The notes: a model not told the origin generated them from the letters alone. Positions 46,141-57,364 are shown, counted from the stretch's first letter. The stretch is 64,000 nucleotides of DNA from Chitinophaga varians (GCF_012641275.1 NZ_JABAIA010000002.1:62001-126000), one strand, 5' to 3'. A program made the numbers and translations.

Positions 46141-46743
46141 ATGAAAAAAGTGGGGCCTATAAATGCTGGTCATTTAGGAGAAGGGGAGATTTATGAAGTG
46201 ACGGCATTGCATAGCGAATCAACGAACATGTTACAACAATTAGCTAAAGATATCTGTAACCTTGTTTTTATGGATATAGAGATACCTGGATTGACTGCAA
46301 TTGAGGCTGCCAGTATTGTAAAAGCTGCGTATCCCGACATAAACGTGATTTTGCTGACTTTAAATGAGAAAGGTAAATCCCTGACCGAAATGCCCGTCCG
46401 GGAGGAAGGGTTTGAGGCGGACCATATACCGCCCGTGTCTTTGACCGAGTTCATTTCTCAAGTCTACGAAACAGCGCTGCAATCTAATATGGTGGCAGTA
46501 AACAAGGTATTGGCGTTTTTCCGGAAAGAACGCGGAAGTACTCATGATCCTTATGGATTATCACCCCGTGAAAGAGAAATCCTGCGTTGCCTGGTCAATG
46601 GTGATACTTACAAGCAGATCGCCGAACACTGTCATATCAGTGTGGGAACGGTCCGCTCGCATATCATGAACATCTACCGTAAACTTGACGTGAATTCCCG
46701 TTCCAATGCCATCGTGAAAGCCATGAAAGAACGGCTGGTATGA
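46141..46743 (+). CDS. LuxR-type response regulator with degenerate receiver domain
   Basis: This 200-residue protein ends in a clear LuxR HTH (about 138-195): LSPREREILRCLVNGDTYKQIAEHCHIS, then VGTVRSHIMNIYRKLDV. The N-terminal half is like a receiver (LVFMDIEIPGLTAIEAA with Asp45, then VILLTLNE with Thr73). However, the first strand with its acidic pair is missing and the late Lys is not evident. Phosphorylation by a histidine kinase is therefore doubtful. No kinase gene is adjacent. Lying between two glycosidase operons, it may control one or both (inference). Confidence 0.87.
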   Translation: MKKVGPINAGHLGEGEIYEVTALHSESTNMLQQLAKDICNLVFMDIEIPGLTAIEAASIVKAAYPDINVILLTLNEKGKSLTEMPVREEGFEADHIPPVSLTEFISQVYETALQSNMVAVNKVLAFFRKERGSTHDPYGLSPREREILRCLVNGDTYKQIAEHCHISVGTVRSHIMNIYRKLDVNSRSNAIVKAMKERLV

Positions 46744-47393
46744 ACTTTTTCGGTTAAATGATGACCTGTGCCATGAAAGTGCAACCGGTGTAAGTACTGG
46801 CGCCTGTGCCTGAAGCCCTCAATGGAAACCGATGTTAATGCCAACCCTGGTATGCGGGCCAAATGCATATAACCCATACCGGTAACCTAATCCTTCTGAA
46901 TGAAAGACATGTGTCAACAGCAATGTGACAAAACGGAGAGCCTGTAAGCGCTTACGCCGACAGGGGAGCTCTTGCATATACCTGCTGCACATGGGCATCA
47001 TCGATGAAAGCAAAGGTGCTTTAAAAACAGGCGCCGTTCCACTATCGGCGGGCGGCGTGCGGGCTCCTGCCCGGGACTTGCCACAGAGGCAGTTGATTAC
47101 GGTACCGATCCGCGCCCATCAAACGGATCAGCCATGATCATGCCCATCACGGTTTAAAAAAATACCGATAAAAGACAAAATAATAGTGAAAGTTATGCAA
47201 CCGTTTGCATAACTTTCACTATTCTATTTCAGGCCTGCTGTAAAAACACGTTATGAGACAAAAACAGCTGCCGGGAAATAGCGTCAACAACCAGATTCAG
47301 GATCGCTTTGAGAACTCCGTAATACAATGAATTGCCATGGCAATGGCGGTAACGGCGTTTCTTTTGACCAACAATTTTTGACCAACAACGTAT
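46744..47393. other. Gene-free stretch before second glycosidase operon
   Basis: These 650 bases show no convincing gene. They contain the 42-bp palindrome with a LacI-type operator core at 47182-47223. The stretch between that and the GH2 start at 47394 probably holds the operon promoter. Confidence 0.55.
47182..47223. promoter_or_regulatory. 42-bp palindrome with LacI-family operator core
   Basis: AATAGTGAAAGTTATGCAA (47182-47200) and TTGCATAACTTTCACTATT (47205-47223) are perfect 19-bp reverse complements around CCGT. The centre TGCAACCGTTTGCA fits the LacI/GalR operator form TGCAAnCGnTTGCA with its central CG. It lies 170 bases before the GH2 gene that opens the five-enzyme operon. It could also form a hairpin, but no T tract follows directly. 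No LacI-type gene is in the window. Confidence 0.65.
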
Positions 47394-49871
47394 ATGAAAA
47401 GAACAGGATTTTGGTGGATGTTATGGTGCCTGTTGTCAGGCGGTTACTTTTGTCAGGCACAACAATCAACCCGCCTTACCCGGCACTGGGAATATCTCCG
47501 GGGAGACCTCGGCGGCATCTGGGAAGCCGTAAGGCCCGTCGCAGACGGCAGCCCCGAATCAGTGCCCCTGTGGCAACCGGTAACCCTGCCACACTGCTTC
47601 AACGCTACAGACGCCGTAAGCCCGGAAGAAAACTACTACGAAGGCCCCGGTTGGTACCGCTCCCTGCTGGATATTAAAAATCCCTACGCCGACGGGCGTA
47701 CGCTGCTGCATTTTGAAGGCGCAGGACAAAAAACAGCGGTATACGTATATACCACCAAAGTAGGCTCCCATACCGGCGGCTACGATGAATGGACTGTTGA
47801 CATCACCGATGCGGTGAAGCAGTTCCTGCAATCGCCGGAAGCCAAACGCTTTAAAGGAAAGGTACCGGTGTCCATACGTTGCGACAACACCCGCGACCTC
47901 GAAATGATCCCTTCGGACATGTCAGACTTTAATGTATACGGCGGATTGTACCGGTACCTCAATATCGTATATACGCCGGCGTTATCATTCGAAACACTGC
48001 ATATACAAGCCGTTACAGACGCCACCGGCAGCAACGGTACCCTCACCATCAGCGCGGCATTCCGTAATCCCGGCCACATCAGCCGCGGCACACTGGAACT
48101 GCGGATATCCGACCCGCAACATAAGGTGGTAAAAGAAATCCGTCAGGACATCGATATATCTTCCGGTGAACAACAACTGGCAGGCATCTCCCTGAAAAAG
48201 CCGGTGTTATGGTCACCCGACCAGCCCCGCCTGTATACGGTGGAAGCCCGCCTCACCTCCGCCGCCGGTACCGCCGAATGGAAAGACCATACCGGCTTCC
48301 GGCACTTTGAATTTGTGAAACAGGGGCCTTTCCTGCTCAACGGCAAACGGCTGCTGTTGCAAGGCACACACCGCCATGAAGACCACGCCGGCGTGGCCGC
48401 CGCCATGACGGAAGACATGATCCGGAAAGAAATGCTCCTCATTAAAAACATGGGCGCCAACTTCATCCGCCTGGGGCACTATCAGCAGTCCCGTATTGTA
48501 TTGCAACTGTGCGACAGCCTCGGTATCCTTGTATGGGAAGAAATTCCCTGGTGCAGAGGCGGCCTCGGTGGTGATACATACAAGGAACAGGCACGCAGGA
48601 TGCTGACCAACATGATCAGCCAGCACCGTAACCATCCTGCCGTCATCCTCTGGGGGCTGGGCAACGAAAACGACTGGCCCGGAGATTTCCCGGAATTCGA
48701 TAAAGAGAAAATCCGCGCATTCATGTCGGAACTTAATACCATGGCGCATCAGCAGGACAGTACCCGCAAAACCACCATTCGCCGCTGTGATTTCTGTAAA
48801 GATATCGTGGACGTATACTCGCCCTCCATTTGGGCCGGCTGGTACCGCGGGCGCTATACGGAATACAAGTCCGAAAGCCTGAAAGAGATCGCCCGGGTGC
48901 CGCATTTCTTCCATGCTGAATGGGGCGCCGACAGTCATCAGGGACGCTTTGCGGAAGATCCGGAACAGTTCATCAAACAAATAGCTACCGGCAAAGGCGC
49001 TGATGAACGCACTGGTGATTTTGCGCTTACCGGCGGCAATGCAAGGGCCTCCAAAGATGGCGACTGGTCTGAGTCTTACGCGGTGAACCTGGTAGACTGG
49101 CACCTGAAGGAACAGGAAACCATGCCTCAGCTGACCGGCACGGCCTACTGGGTGTTTAAAGATTTTTCCACACCGTTGCGGCCGGAAAACCCGGTGCCTT
49201 ATGTTAATCAGAAAGGCATTGTGGCCCGCGACCTCACGCCGAAAGAAATATACTACGTGTTCCAGTCGTACTGGACCAAAGCGCCTATGGCGCACATTTA
49301 CGGTCACGGCTGGCCCGTACGCTGGGGCAGGGAAGGAGAAGCCAAAGAAATACGGGTGTATTCCAACTGCACGGAAGCAGAGCTGTTTGTAAACGGTAAA
49401 AGCGCCGGCATCAAAAAACGCAACAGCCAGGACTTTCCCGCAGCAGGCCTGCGTTGGCAGGTGCCATTGCAGACCGGCGCCAACCAGATAAAAGTGGTGG
49501 CCCGCCAGGGAAAAGAAAGCGTTACGGATGAACTCAGCTGGCAATACCAGACCGCCGCCTGGTCTAAACCTGTAAAACTGGTACTGGAAGAAGATAAATC
49601 CTTTACCGGCGATCATCTTCGTAAGGTGCGTGTAAAAGCTGTAGATGAAAAAGGTGTGCTTTGCCTCGACGCAGCCAACGAAATCACCTTCTCACTGGCA
49701 GGCGATGGCCAGCTGATCATCGATCAGGGCACTGCCAGCGGCTCCCGCAAAGTGCAGCTGGCTAACGGTCAGGGCTGTATTTTCCTGCGTACAGACAAGC
49801 CTGCCGGCACCGCTGTAATAGCCGTTGCTGCTAAAGACATGACCTCCGGCTTCACTACCATTACCTATTAA
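47394..49871 (+). CDS. Secreted GH2 beta-glycosidase (beta-galactosidase/glucuronidase type)
   Basis: This 825-residue protein has a signal peptide (ending YFCQAQQ), a GH2 sugar-binding domain (about 60-200), an Ig-like domain (about 200-305) and a barrel (about 305-600). Catalytic residues are Glu425 (acid/base, [10 protein letters not shown]) and Glu509 (nucleophile, FFHAEWGAD). DUF4982-like and Ig-like domains lie after about residue 620. Most relatives are beta-galactosidases, but GH2 also includes glucuronidases and mannosidases. It opens the operon GH2-GH95-GH29-GH36, with the lyase-like gene behind. Confidence 0.93.
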   Translation: MKRTGFWWMLWCLLSGGYFCQAQQSTRLTRHWEYLRGDLGGIWEAVRPVADGSPESVPLWQPVTLPHCFNATDAVSPEENYYEGPGWYRSLLDIKNPYADGRTLLHFEGAGQKTAVYVYTTKVGSHTGGYDEWTVDITDAVKQFLQSPEAKRFKGKVPVSIRCDNTRDLEMIPSDMSDFNVYGGLYRYLNIVYTPALSFETLHIQAVTDATGSNGTLTISAAFRNPGHISRGTLELRISDPQHKVVKEIRQDIDISSGEQQLAGISLKKPVLWSPDQPRLYTVEARLTSAAGTAEWKDHTGFRHFEFVKQGPFLLNGKRLLLQGTHRHEDHAGVAAAMTEDMIRKEMLLIKNMGANFIRLGHYQQSRIVLQLCDSLGILVWEEIPWCRGGLGGDTYKEQARRMLTNMISQHRNHPAVILWGLGNENDWPGDFPEFDKEKIRAFMSELNTMAHQQDSTRKTTIRRCDFCKDIVDVYSPSIWAGWYRGRYTEYKSESLKEIARVPHFFHAEWGADSHQGRFAEDPEQFIKQIATGKGADERTGDFALTGGNARASKDGDWSESYAVNLVDWHLKEQETMPQLTGTAYWVFKDFSTPLRPENPVPYVNQKGIVARDLTPKEIYYVFQSYWTKAPMAHIYGHGWPVRWGREGEAKEIRVYSNCTEAELFVNGKSAGIKKRNSQDFPAAGLRWQVPLQTGANQIKVVARQGKESVTDELSWQYQTAAWSKPVKLVLEEDKSFTGDHLRKVRVKAVDEKGVLCLDAANEITFSLAGDGQLIIDQGTASGSRKVQLANGQGCIFLRTDKPAGTAVIAVAAKDMTSGFTTITY

Positions 49872-49894
49872 CTGTACTCAAACACGATGTGCTC

Positions 49895-52423
49895 ATGAAA
49901 AAAATTTTTACCGGGATAGGGCTGCTGATTTTTTCGTGGCAGGCCAATGCCGCCACCCCGGCCGATTCCCTGCTGAAGCTCTGGTACCGACAGCCTGCCC
50001 GGCAATGGGTAGAGGGGCTGCCCGTGGGCAATGGCCGCATTGGCGCAATGGTCTTCGGCGGTGTGCAAAAAGAGGAACTTCAGCTCAATGAAGGTTTTCT
50101 GTGGTCCGGCACGCCACGCAACGGCGACAACCCGCTTGCCAAAGAAACACTGCCACAGATGCGCCAGCTGCTCAACGAAGGCAAATACAAAGAAGCCGAC
50201 AAGCTGGCCAAAAAAATGATGGGCACCTATAGCGCGCGTTACATTACACTGGGGAGCCTTTTTATTGAAGCCGACGTGCCGCAGAACGCTGAGAATTATT
50301 ACCGCGAACTAGACCTCAACCGCAGCGTCAGCAAAGTTTCCTATACGGCCAACGGTGTGCATTACACCCGGGAAGTATTTTCGAGTTATCCCGCACAGTT
50401 GCTGGTTGTCCGTTATACCGCCAGTAAACCGGGCATGCTGCGTTTCCATACCAGCTTCGCTAACCCGATGCCACATACGAATAAGGCGCTCAACAACCAC
50501 TACATTGTGATGAAAGGCCGTTGCCCGGAATATGTGGCCAGCCGCCCTTATGAAGCCAAACAAATTGTTTACGGCGATAAAGGCATCAACTATGAAGTAC
50601 ACATCGACGCCCACACCAACGGTGGAAAAGTAACAACCGATACTGCCGGTATTACCGTCAATGGTGCCACCGAAGCGATGTTGCTGGTGTCTGTCGGTAC
50701 CAGCTACAAAAGCCCGGAAGACTGGGCCGGTGACCCCGCTGCCGCCGCGATGGCGCCACTGAAGAAGGCACAAAACGCTTCCTACACAACGTTGCTGAAT
50801 ACACACCTGGCAGATTACCAACGCTTGTTCAGTAAGGTTGCCCTCAACCTCGGCACGGATGGTGGAGAAAAACTGCCCACGGATGAACGGCTGAAAGCCT
50901 ATACCGGCGCCGGCGGCAACCGCGACCCGCAACTGACCACGCTATTGTACCAATATGGCCGCTATCTCATGATCGCCGGTTCCCGTAAAGGCGGCCCTGC
51001 GCTTTCCCTGCAAGGCCTGTGGAACAAGGAAATGCAGCCACCATGGGGATCTAATTACACGATCAATATCAACACGGAGATGAACTACTGGCCTTCCGAA
51101 ACCGCGAACCTGTCAGAATGCGGCCAGCCACTGTTTGACTTCATCCATAAAATGGCCAAACGCGGACGTGTAACCGCTGCCGTTAATTACGGTGCCTCCG
51201 GGTGGACCGCCCATCACAACACAGATATCTGGGCGATGACCAACCCGGTAGGTGGTTTCGATTTCAGCGACCCCAACGGAAATCCCAAATGGGCAATATG
51301 GCCTATGGGCGGGGCTTGGCTGAGCCGTCACCTGTGGGAACACTACCTGTTTACCGGCGACAAACAACAGCTGGCACAGATGTATCCCGACCTTAAAGGA
51401 GCTGCGGAATTTATGCTCGACTGGCTTATTAAAAACGAAAACGGTCAGTGGGTGACCAACCCTTCCACTACGCCTGAAAATAATTTCCTCATAGACGGCA
51501 AAAGGGAAGGTTCTGTCAGCATTGCTTCCACGATGGATTTGTCTATCATTCATGACCTGTTTACCAACACGATACGTGCCGCCACAGTGTTGGGTAAAGA
51601 TGCTGACCTGATCGCCAGAATGAAAGACAGGATGAAAGATATGTATCCCTTCCACGCAGGGCAGTATGGCCAGCTGCAGGAATGGTATAAAGACTGGGAC
51701 GACCCGAAAGACAGCCACCGGCACGTCTCTCATGTGTATGGTCTCTTTCCGGGCAACTTCATCAACCCGCGCCGGGACGCAACGCTCGCCGCAGCGGCCA
51801 AACGCAGCCTGCTGCTGCGCGGTGATGGTGGCACCGGATGGTCCAAGTCCTGGAAGATCAACTGGTGGGCGCGCCTCGAAGATGGCAACCACGCCTATAC
51901 GATGCTGAATAAACAACTGTTTCTCGCCGGCGGGCAGGAAGTGAGCGTAGCCGACAACAGCGGCGGCTCTTATCCCAACCTGTTCGATGCCCATCCGCCT
52001 TTTCAGATAGACGGTAACTTCGGCGTTACTTCCGGCATCACTGAAATGCTGGTACAGAGCCATGACGGCGTCGTTCACCTGCTGCCCGCCCTGCCCGACG
52101 TGTGGCCTGCCGGCAGCGTAAAGGGGTTAAAGGCACGCGGTGGTTTTGAAGTCGATATGGAATGGAAAAACGGTCAGCTCACCCATGCGGTGGTACGTTC
52201 ATCACTGGGCGGTAACCTGCGCATACGCACGTCCAGCCCGGTGAAAATCAATGGCGCCGCGCTGCAGCAAGCCTCCGGTATCAACAACAATCCTTTTTAT
52301 CCCCTGCCCATACCAGTAAAGACAGAAGTGAAAGATGCCTCCAAACTGGCGGAGCTGTCACTTAAAAAAGCATATGAGTATGATGTGCCTACCGTGGCCG
52401 GTAAAACCTACGACATACAATGA
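49895..52423 (+). CDS. Secreted alpha-L-fucosidase, GH95
   Basis: The start is ATG 49895 ([20 protein letters not shown], signal peptide); GTG 49889 is less likely. The protein has 842 residues. GH95 traits: N-terminal domain with [35 protein letters not shown], the helical barrel with [17 protein letters not shown], the catalytic region [10 protein letters not shown] and the late [19 protein letters not shown]95 enzymes are inverting fucosidases, many acting on alpha-1,2-fucose; some family members cleave L-galactose. It lies 23 bases after the GH2 gene and its stop overlaps the next start (ATGA), so translation is coupled. Confidence 0.95.
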   Translation: MKKIFTGIGLLIFSWQANAATPADSLLKLWYRQPARQWVEGLPVGNGRIGAMVFGGVQKEELQLNEGFLWSGTPRNGDNPLAKETLPQMRQLLNEGKYKEADKLAKKMMGTYSARYITLGSLFIEADVPQNAENYYRELDLNRSVSKVSYTANGVHYTREVFSSYPAQLLVVRYTASKPGMLRFHTSFANPMPHTNKALNNHYIVMKGRCPEYVASRPYEAKQIVYGDKGINYEVHIDAHTNGGKVTTDTAGITVNGATEAMLLVSVGTSYKSPEDWAGDPAAAAMAPLKKAQNASYTTLLNTHLADYQRLFSKVALNLGTDGGEKLPTDERLKAYTGAGGNRDPQLTTLLYQYGRYLMIAGSRKGGPALSLQGLWNKEMQPPWGSNYTININTEMNYWPSETANLSECGQPLFDFIHKMAKRGRVTAAVNYGASGWTAHHNTDIWAMTNPVGGFDFSDPNGNPKWAIWPMGGAWLSRHLWEHYLFTGDKQQLAQMYPDLKGAAEFMLDWLIKNENGQWVTNPSTTPENNFLIDGKREGSVSIASTMDLSIIHDLFTNTIRAATVLGKDADLIARMKDRMKDMYPFHAGQYGQLQEWYKDWDDPKDSHRHVSHVYGLFPGNFINPRRDATLAAAAKRSLLLRGDGGTGWSKSWKINWWARLEDGNHAYTMLNKQLFLAGGQEVSVADNSGGSYPNLFDAHPPFQIDGNFGVTSGITEMLVQSHDGVVHLLPALPDVWPAGSVKGLKARGGFEVDMEWKNGQLTHAVVRSSLGGNLRIRTSSPVKINGAALQQASGINNNPFYPLPIPVKTEVKDASKLAELSLKKAYEYDVPTVAGKTYDIQ

Positions 52424-54279
52424 CTTTTAGAAAAACAATATTAAGTATAGCCGTTGGCGTTATATCCACTGCTGCTGTTGCCCAGGTAAAGGGTGATGAC
52501 GACGGCATCCTTGCACAGCGGGCTGCCAGCCGGGATAAAGCGGCCATCGATACCGCTGTCAACGGCTGGTGGACCGCCTCCATGAAAAACCACGACCAGC
52601 GCATCGCCTGGTGGCGCGAAGCGCGCTTCGGCTGCTTTATCCACTGGGGCGTATATTCCGTGCCAGGTGGCGAATGGAACGGTAAAAAAGTGGAAGGTTA
52701 TGCCGAACACCTGATGCGCAAGGAGAAAATCAGCCGGCAGGAGTACGCGCAAAAACTGATACAGCACTTTAACCCGGTACACTTTGATGCCGATGCCTGG
52801 GTGAAAATGATCCGTGACGCAGGCATGCGTTACCTCATCATTACCGCCAAACATCACGATGGCGTGGCCATGTATCCCACCGCCATCGGTGATTACAGTA
52901 TCGGCCAGTCGCCTTTTAAACAGGACCCCATGGCTGCCCTTTCTGCCGCCTGTAAGAAATATGGCATCCGTTTCGGGTTCTATTATTCCCATGCGTTTGA
53001 CTGGGAACATCCGGACGCTCCCGGCAACGACTGGGATTATAATAATCCCGGCGGAGATAAAAACCTGCATGGCGGCGGCAACTGGTACGACGCACATCCG
53101 GAACTACTGCCCAAAGCGGTAAGGTATGTCAACGAAAAATCCATTCCGCAGATTCAGGAACTGCTGCGCAAATACCACCCGGACATCCTTTGGTTTGATA
53201 CACCGCACAAGCTGCCGCTGAGTGAAAATATCCGTATCCTGGAAGCTATCCGCGCGGTGGATAAAAACGTGGTGGTGAACGGAAGACTGGCGCGTACCGG
53301 CAATATTTCCTTCGGTGACTATAAAAACACTTCCGACAGGCCGGCAGAGTTTTACCCTGTCACCGGCGACTGGGAGGCTATCCCCACTACCAACGAATCG
53401 TATGGGTATTCCCGTTATGACAGCAGTCACAAGCCGGTAAGCTTCTTTATCCGCCTGATGGCCAAAGCGGCAGCCAAAGGAGGCAACCTGCTGATGAATA
53501 TCGGGCCGGAAGGCGACGGTACCATCGACCCGCGGGACACCGTTATTCTCCATGGCATTGGCGCCTGGATGCAACAGAACGGAGAGAGTATCTATGGCAC
53601 TACTGCCACACCATTACCTGCGCAGCCCTGGGGAGAAAGTACCCGAAAAGGCAATAAGCTGTACCTGCATGTATTTCAATGGGGAAATCCCTTGTATGTG
53701 GGCGGACTGTATGGCAAAGTGGAAAACGCTTACCTGCTGGCCAGCAAACAACCTGTTAAAGTAACCCGCGTAAATCCGAAAGACCTGAGCATCGTGTTGC
53801 CGGAAACGGCACCGGACAGTATTAACAGCGTGATCGTCCTCGAGATGAAGGATATGAAAGGCGACAGTGTACGTGTACTCGATACCCGCCGTCTGACAAA
53901 CGTGCTGCGGGCGTTCGATGCCACACAACACGGCAAAGACTTCTCCTTTGGTGACGGTAAAAAGGTCGCGTACTATGTACAAGGTTGGAAAAACATGGAC
54001 CAGTACCTTAGCTGGAAAATACGGACTACCCGCGACGCAATATTTAGCATTGGCATCAAATACGCTACAGACCAGCCTCCCGGCAATGCTTACGAAATCC
54101 GCATCGGTAAAAATGTGATCAACGCTGAAGTGAAATCTGCCAGGAAAACGGAGATCGTAACACAGCCCCTGCAAGACATCAGGCTGCCCGCCGGGGAATA
54201 TGAGATCACTATCAAGCCTAACCGGATCAGCGGGCAGGAGTTAATGAAATTATTCGAAATCACTATGCAACCAAAATGA
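52420..54279 (+). CDS. Secreted alpha-L-fucosidase, GH29
   Basis: This 619-residue protein has a signal peptide (ending STAAVAQ). The GH29 barrel has [18 protein letters not shown] (about 69-86), [14 protein letters not shown] and nucleophile Asp260 in [13 protein letters not shown]-terminal beta-rich domain (about 480-619) resembles that of the first GH29 in the window, so these two are closer to each other than to the 448-residue one. The start ATG overlaps the GH95 stop. The next start overlaps or nearly overlaps its own stop, so the genes form a tight translational unit. Confidence 0.95.
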   Translation: MTFRKTILSIAVGVISTAAVAQVKGDDDGILAQRAASRDKAAIDTAVNGWWTASMKNHDQRIAWWREARFGCFIHWGVYSVPGGEWNGKKVEGYAEHLMRKEKISRQEYAQKLIQHFNPVHFDADAWVKMIRDAGMRYLIITAKHHDGVAMYPTAIGDYSIGQSPFKQDPMAALSAACKKYGIRFGFYYSHAFDWEHPDAPGNDWDYNNPGGDKNLHGGGNWYDAHPELLPKAVRYVNEKSIPQIQELLRKYHPDILWFDTPHKLPLSENIRILEAIRAVDKNVVVNGRLARTGNISFGDYKNTSDRPAEFYPVTGDWEAIPTTNESYGYSRYDSSHKPVSFFIRLMAKAAAKGGNLLMNIGPEGDGTIDPRDTVILHGIGAWMQQNGESIYGTTATPLPAQPWGESTRKGNKLYLHVFQWGNPLYVGGLYGKVENAYLLASKQPVKVTRVNPKDLSIVLPETAPDSINSVIVLEMKDMKGDSVRVLDTRRLTNVLRAFDATQHGKDFSFGDGKKVAYYVQGWKNMDQYLSWKIRTTRDAIFSIGIKYATDQPPGNAYEIRIGKNVINAEVKSARKTEIVTQPLQDIRLPAGEYEITIKPNRISGQELMKLFEITMQPK

Positions 54280-54287
54280 TGATCGTT

Positions 54288-56081
54288 ATGAAAAAACAAT
54301 CCCTGATATTGACGGGCTGTTTGCTGCTGGGCCAGTTACTGACCAGGGCAGGCGAAACAGACCAGTTTATAAAATCGCTGAAAGCCAGTGCTGCCACCGT
54401 TTATCAATCAGGCGGCGCAGTAGCGCCGGCTACGGTAAAGGTAGTACGTAACTGGTCCGGCGAACTGTGTGATGTACGTGTAGTCAACACCGGTAGCCAG
54501 CCAATACGGCTGAAAGAAGTGGTGCTGGGTGCTGTGGGGAAAGTGCTGGCTCCCTCTACACCCTTTTATGCAGAAGGTTTCCAGATGCTGACACAATCGG
54601 CTGGCACACTGGCGGCCCCCAGGGCCCTGGGTAACTATACCGATGAAGGCCACTATAAGATACCCAAGCCTGATGGCTACCTGGCGGTATACAACCTGTT
54701 GCGCCTGTATCCCGCAAAGGACGCACAGCTGCTGCTGGGATATACTTCCAGCAACCGTTTTGTAGGCAAGTTCTATCTGTCTGCCGATACCATCAAAGCG
54801 GTGGTGGACCTGGAAGACCTGGAACTGGCACCGGGCAGGGAGTTTAAGCTGGAAGAGCTGATGGTGCTCAGCGGTAAAGACGGCAATAACCTGCTGGACC
54901 GCTTCGCCAACCGTATCCATCATTTTCATCCGCGGCTGGAATTTAAAGCGCCGCCTACCGGCTGGTGCTCATGGTATTGTTTCGGTCCTAAAGTAACCGC
55001 ACAAAATATTTACGATAATCTCGATTACATCAAAACCAATATCCCGGCGCTGAAATACATCCAGCTGGACGATGGTTATCAGCCGCATATGGGAGACTGG
55101 CTGGAAGTGGGCAACTCTTTCGGCGGCAATGTGCAGCAGGTGTTGCATACCATCCGTGATAAAGGATTTGAGCCGGCCATATGGGTGGCACCTTTTATCT
55201 GCGACAGCTATTCCACTATCTTCAAACAACATCCGGACTGGCTGGTGAAAGACAAGAGCGGTAAACCGCTACGCAGTGACCTGGTGACTTTCGGCGGTTG
55301 GCGCCTGAAACCGTGGTATGTGCTGGATGGCACACATCCCGAAGTACAGCGGCATTTTGAGCAGTTGTTCCGCACTATGCGCAATGATTGGGGCGTGACT
55401 TATTTCAAGCTCGACGCCAATTTCTGGGGCGCTATCCATGGTGGTGTTTATTACGACAAGCAGGCCACGAGGGTAGAGGCTTACCGCCGTGGTATGGAAG
55501 CGGTGCTCAAAGGCACGCGCGATGCGTTTATCCTTGGCTGTAACCATCCGCTGTGGCCTTCGCTGGGCTTGGTACACGGTTCCCGCAGCAATATGGACAT
55601 CAAACGTACCTGGACGGTGTTTGAAAAATCCGGCCGTGAAAACCTGTACCGTTCCTGGCAAAATGGCCGCCTGTGGTGGAACGATCCCGACTGCCTGGTG
55701 CTGACCGGTAACATGCCTGACAATGAATTTAATTTCCATGCTGCGCTGATATATGCTACCGGCGGCATGTTGCTCAGCGGTGATGATCTTACGAAAATAA
55801 CGCCGGAGCGGTTGAACATGTTGCGTAAAGCGGTGCCGCCCACCGCCAGGGCTGCGGCTTTCAGCAATACGGATTTTGAAGTGGGGGAAGTGAACACTAC
55901 TACAGGAAAAAATATTATCTTCCTCAACTGGCAAACATCTCCCAAAAAACTAACGGTAAAACTGGACAAGCCCTGTGAGGTGCTGGATTACTGGACAGGG
56001 AAGAGTTACGGCCGGCATACCGGCAGCTTTACCATGGAAGTGGGCGGGCACGACGGAAAAGTATTCACCATAAAGCGCTGA
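54288..56081 (+). CDS. Secreted alpha-galactosidase, GH36/melibiase type
   Basis: The start ATG 54288 (MKKQSLILTGCLLLGQ) gives a proper signal peptide. An ATG at 54276 overlapping the GH29 stop is an alternative for coupled translation. The protein has 597 residues: an N-terminal beta-sandwich (about 30-210), then a barrel with PTGWCSWYCFGPKVT, YIQLDDGYQPHMGDW and the nucleophile Asp376 in TYFKLDANFWG. A probable acid/base Asp437 lies in RSNMDIKRTW. These fit clan GH-D alpha-galactosidases. It ends the tight four-gene unit and is followed by a strong hairpin just before the lyase-like gene. Confidence 0.92.
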   Translation: MKKQSLILTGCLLLGQLLTRAGETDQFIKSLKASAATVYQSGGAVAPATVKVVRNWSGELCDVRVVNTGSQPIRLKEVVLGAVGKVLAPSTPFYAEGFQMLTQSAGTLAAPRALGNYTDEGHYKIPKPDGYLAVYNLLRLYPAKDAQLLLGYTSSNRFVGKFYLSADTIKAVVDLEDLELAPGREFKLEELMVLSGKDGNNLLDRFANRIHHFHPRLEFKAPPTGWCSWYCFGPKVTAQNIYDNLDYIKTNIPALKYIQLDDGYQPHMGDWLEVGNSFGGNVQQVLHTIRDKGFEPAIWVAPFICDSYSTIFKQHPDWLVKDKSGKPLRSDLVTFGGWRLKPWYVLDGTHPEVQRHFEQLFRTMRNDWGVTYFKLDANFWGAIHGGVYYDKQATRVEAYRRGMEAVLKGTRDAFILGCNHPLWPSLGLVHGSRSNMDIKRTWTVFEKSGRENLYRSWQNGRLWWNDPDCLVLTGNMPDNEFNFHAALIYATGGMLLSGDDLTKITPERLNMLRKAVPPTARAAAFSNTDFEVGEVNTTTGKNIIFLNWQTSPKKLTVKLDKPCEVLDYWTGKSYGRHTGSFTMEVGGHDGKVFTIKR

Positions 56082-56098
56082 TAACCTCAGCGGTACGG

Positions 56099-56136
56099 GC
56101 AGCAAAGAAGCAAAAATGCCTTCTTTGCTGCTTTTT
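56099..56136 (+). terminator. Strong hairpin with T tract directly before lyase-like gene
   Basis: GCAGCAAAGAAG (56099-56110) pairs perfectly with CTTCTTTGCTGC (56120-56131) across a 9-nt loop and is followed by TTTTT (56132-56136), one base before the ATG at 56138. It has the form of an intrinsic terminator and also covers the place where a ribosome binding site would be. Confidence 0.88.
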
Positions 56137-56137
56137 C

Positions 56138-57310
56138 ATGAAACAAATGTTTTATAGCATGCGGTACATCTTACTCTTCTTGTTGTTGTTTGCGGGGCAA
56201 ACACAGGCGCAGTCTCCCTTTCTGAAGAAAGTGCTGCAAGACACCAGACCGGCTATTACAGAGCGGGCGGCCTGGGCCATGCAACAAACACCGCTGACCA
56301 TTACAGCGTTTAGCTGTGACCGTAGTGCGGGCGGCAAACATGACTTTTATTCGGAAGGCGATTACTGGTGGCCCAATCCCGCGCATGCTGACAGCCCGTA
56401 TGTGCAGCGTGACGGGCAGAGCAACCCCGATAATTTTGTGGAGCACCGGCAGGTGATGATCCGCTTCAGCCGCATTATGGGCGCGCTGGCAGCGGGTTAC
56501 GTGGCCACTAAAGACAAGACCTACCTACAGCATGCGTTGGTGCATGCCCGTGCCTGGTTTGAGGAGGAAGCTACCCGGATGAACCCTAGCCTGCTTTATG
56601 CGCAGGCTATCAAAGGCAGGGCTACCGGCAGAGGGATCGGTATCATCGATACTATTCATCTGCTGGAAGTGGTGCAGGCGTTGCACATTATGGAAAAGGC
56701 AGGTATGATACCGCCGTCAGACCTGGCGGCTTTTAAGAGCTGGTTTACGGCCTATCTCACCTGGATGACCACACATCCCTATGGTAAAGATGAGATGAAC
56801 GCCAAAAACAACCATGGCACCTGCTGGGTGATGCAGGTAGCCGCTTTTGCGAAGTTCACCGGTAACAGGAAGTGGACCGACTTCTGCATTAACCGGTATA
56901 AGACCGTGCTGTTGCCCGCCCAGATGGCAGAAGACGGTAGTTTTCCACAGGAGCTGCGGCGTACTAAACCTTACGGCTACTCGCTGTTTAACCTCGATGC
57001 CATGAGCACTATCTGTCAGCTGCTGAGCGACAAAAAGAATGACCTGTGGCGGTATACAACAGAACAGCGTAATATGGCCAAAGGCATCGCTTTCCTGTAT
57101 CCCTATGTAAAAGATAAAAGTACCTGGCCTTATCCCAAAGATGTGATGTATTGGAGCGAGTGGCCGGTAGCGCAGCCCTTCCTGCTGTTTGGCGCAGCCG
57201 CTTATAACAATACTGATTATTACCGCCTCTGGCTGATGTTAAACCATGACCCGGAGGTAGAAGAAGTGCTCCGGAACCTGCCTGTCCGTAACCCCGTGAT
57301 TTATTTGTGA
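56138..57310 (+). CDS. Secreted alginate-lyase-family protein (PL5/PL38-like)
   Basis: This 390-residue protein has a signal peptide (ending QTQAQ). The start ATG 56138 is used here; ATG 56159 (MRYILLF) gives an equally good signal and lies clear of the terminator hairpin. The body is an (alpha/alpha) barrel of the alginate lyase fold: YWWPNPAHADSPYVQRDG, then MNAKNNHGTCW with Asn225 and His226 as probable catalytic residues, and SLFNLDAMSTI. Family members cleave uronic-acid chains by beta-elimination, acting on alginate or glucuronan. The substrate here is likely a glucuronate- or mannuronate-containing chain, judged also from uxuA nearby. Confidence 0.83.
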   Translation: MKQMFYSMRYILLFLLLFAGQTQAQSPFLKKVLQDTRPAITERAAWAMQQTPLTITAFSCDRSAGGKHDFYSEGDYWWPNPAHADSPYVQRDGQSNPDNFVEHRQVMIRFSRIMGALAAGYVATKDKTYLQHALVHARAWFEEEATRMNPSLLYAQAIKGRATGRGIGIIDTIHLLEVVQALHIMEKAGMIPPSDLAAFKSWFTAYLTWMTTHPYGKDEMNAKNNHGTCWVMQVAAFAKFTGNRKWTDFCINRYKTVLLPAQMAEDGSFPQELRRTKPYGYSLFNLDAMSTICQLLSDKKNDLWRYTTEQRNMAKGIAFLYPYVKDKSTWPYPKDVMYWSEWPVAQPFLLFGAAAYNNTDYYRLWLMLNHDPEVEEVLRNLPVRNPVIYL

Positions 57311-57364
57311 TTTAGGATTTTTTTTAATATCTTTAGGTTCCTATGAAATAAAAACTTTAGAGGT

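Noticed and set aside
48213-49616. 467-codon antisense ORF inside the GH2 gene
   Set aside because: A shadow of a GC-rich gene; no signal peptide or domain, while the sense frame has both catalytic Glu motifs.
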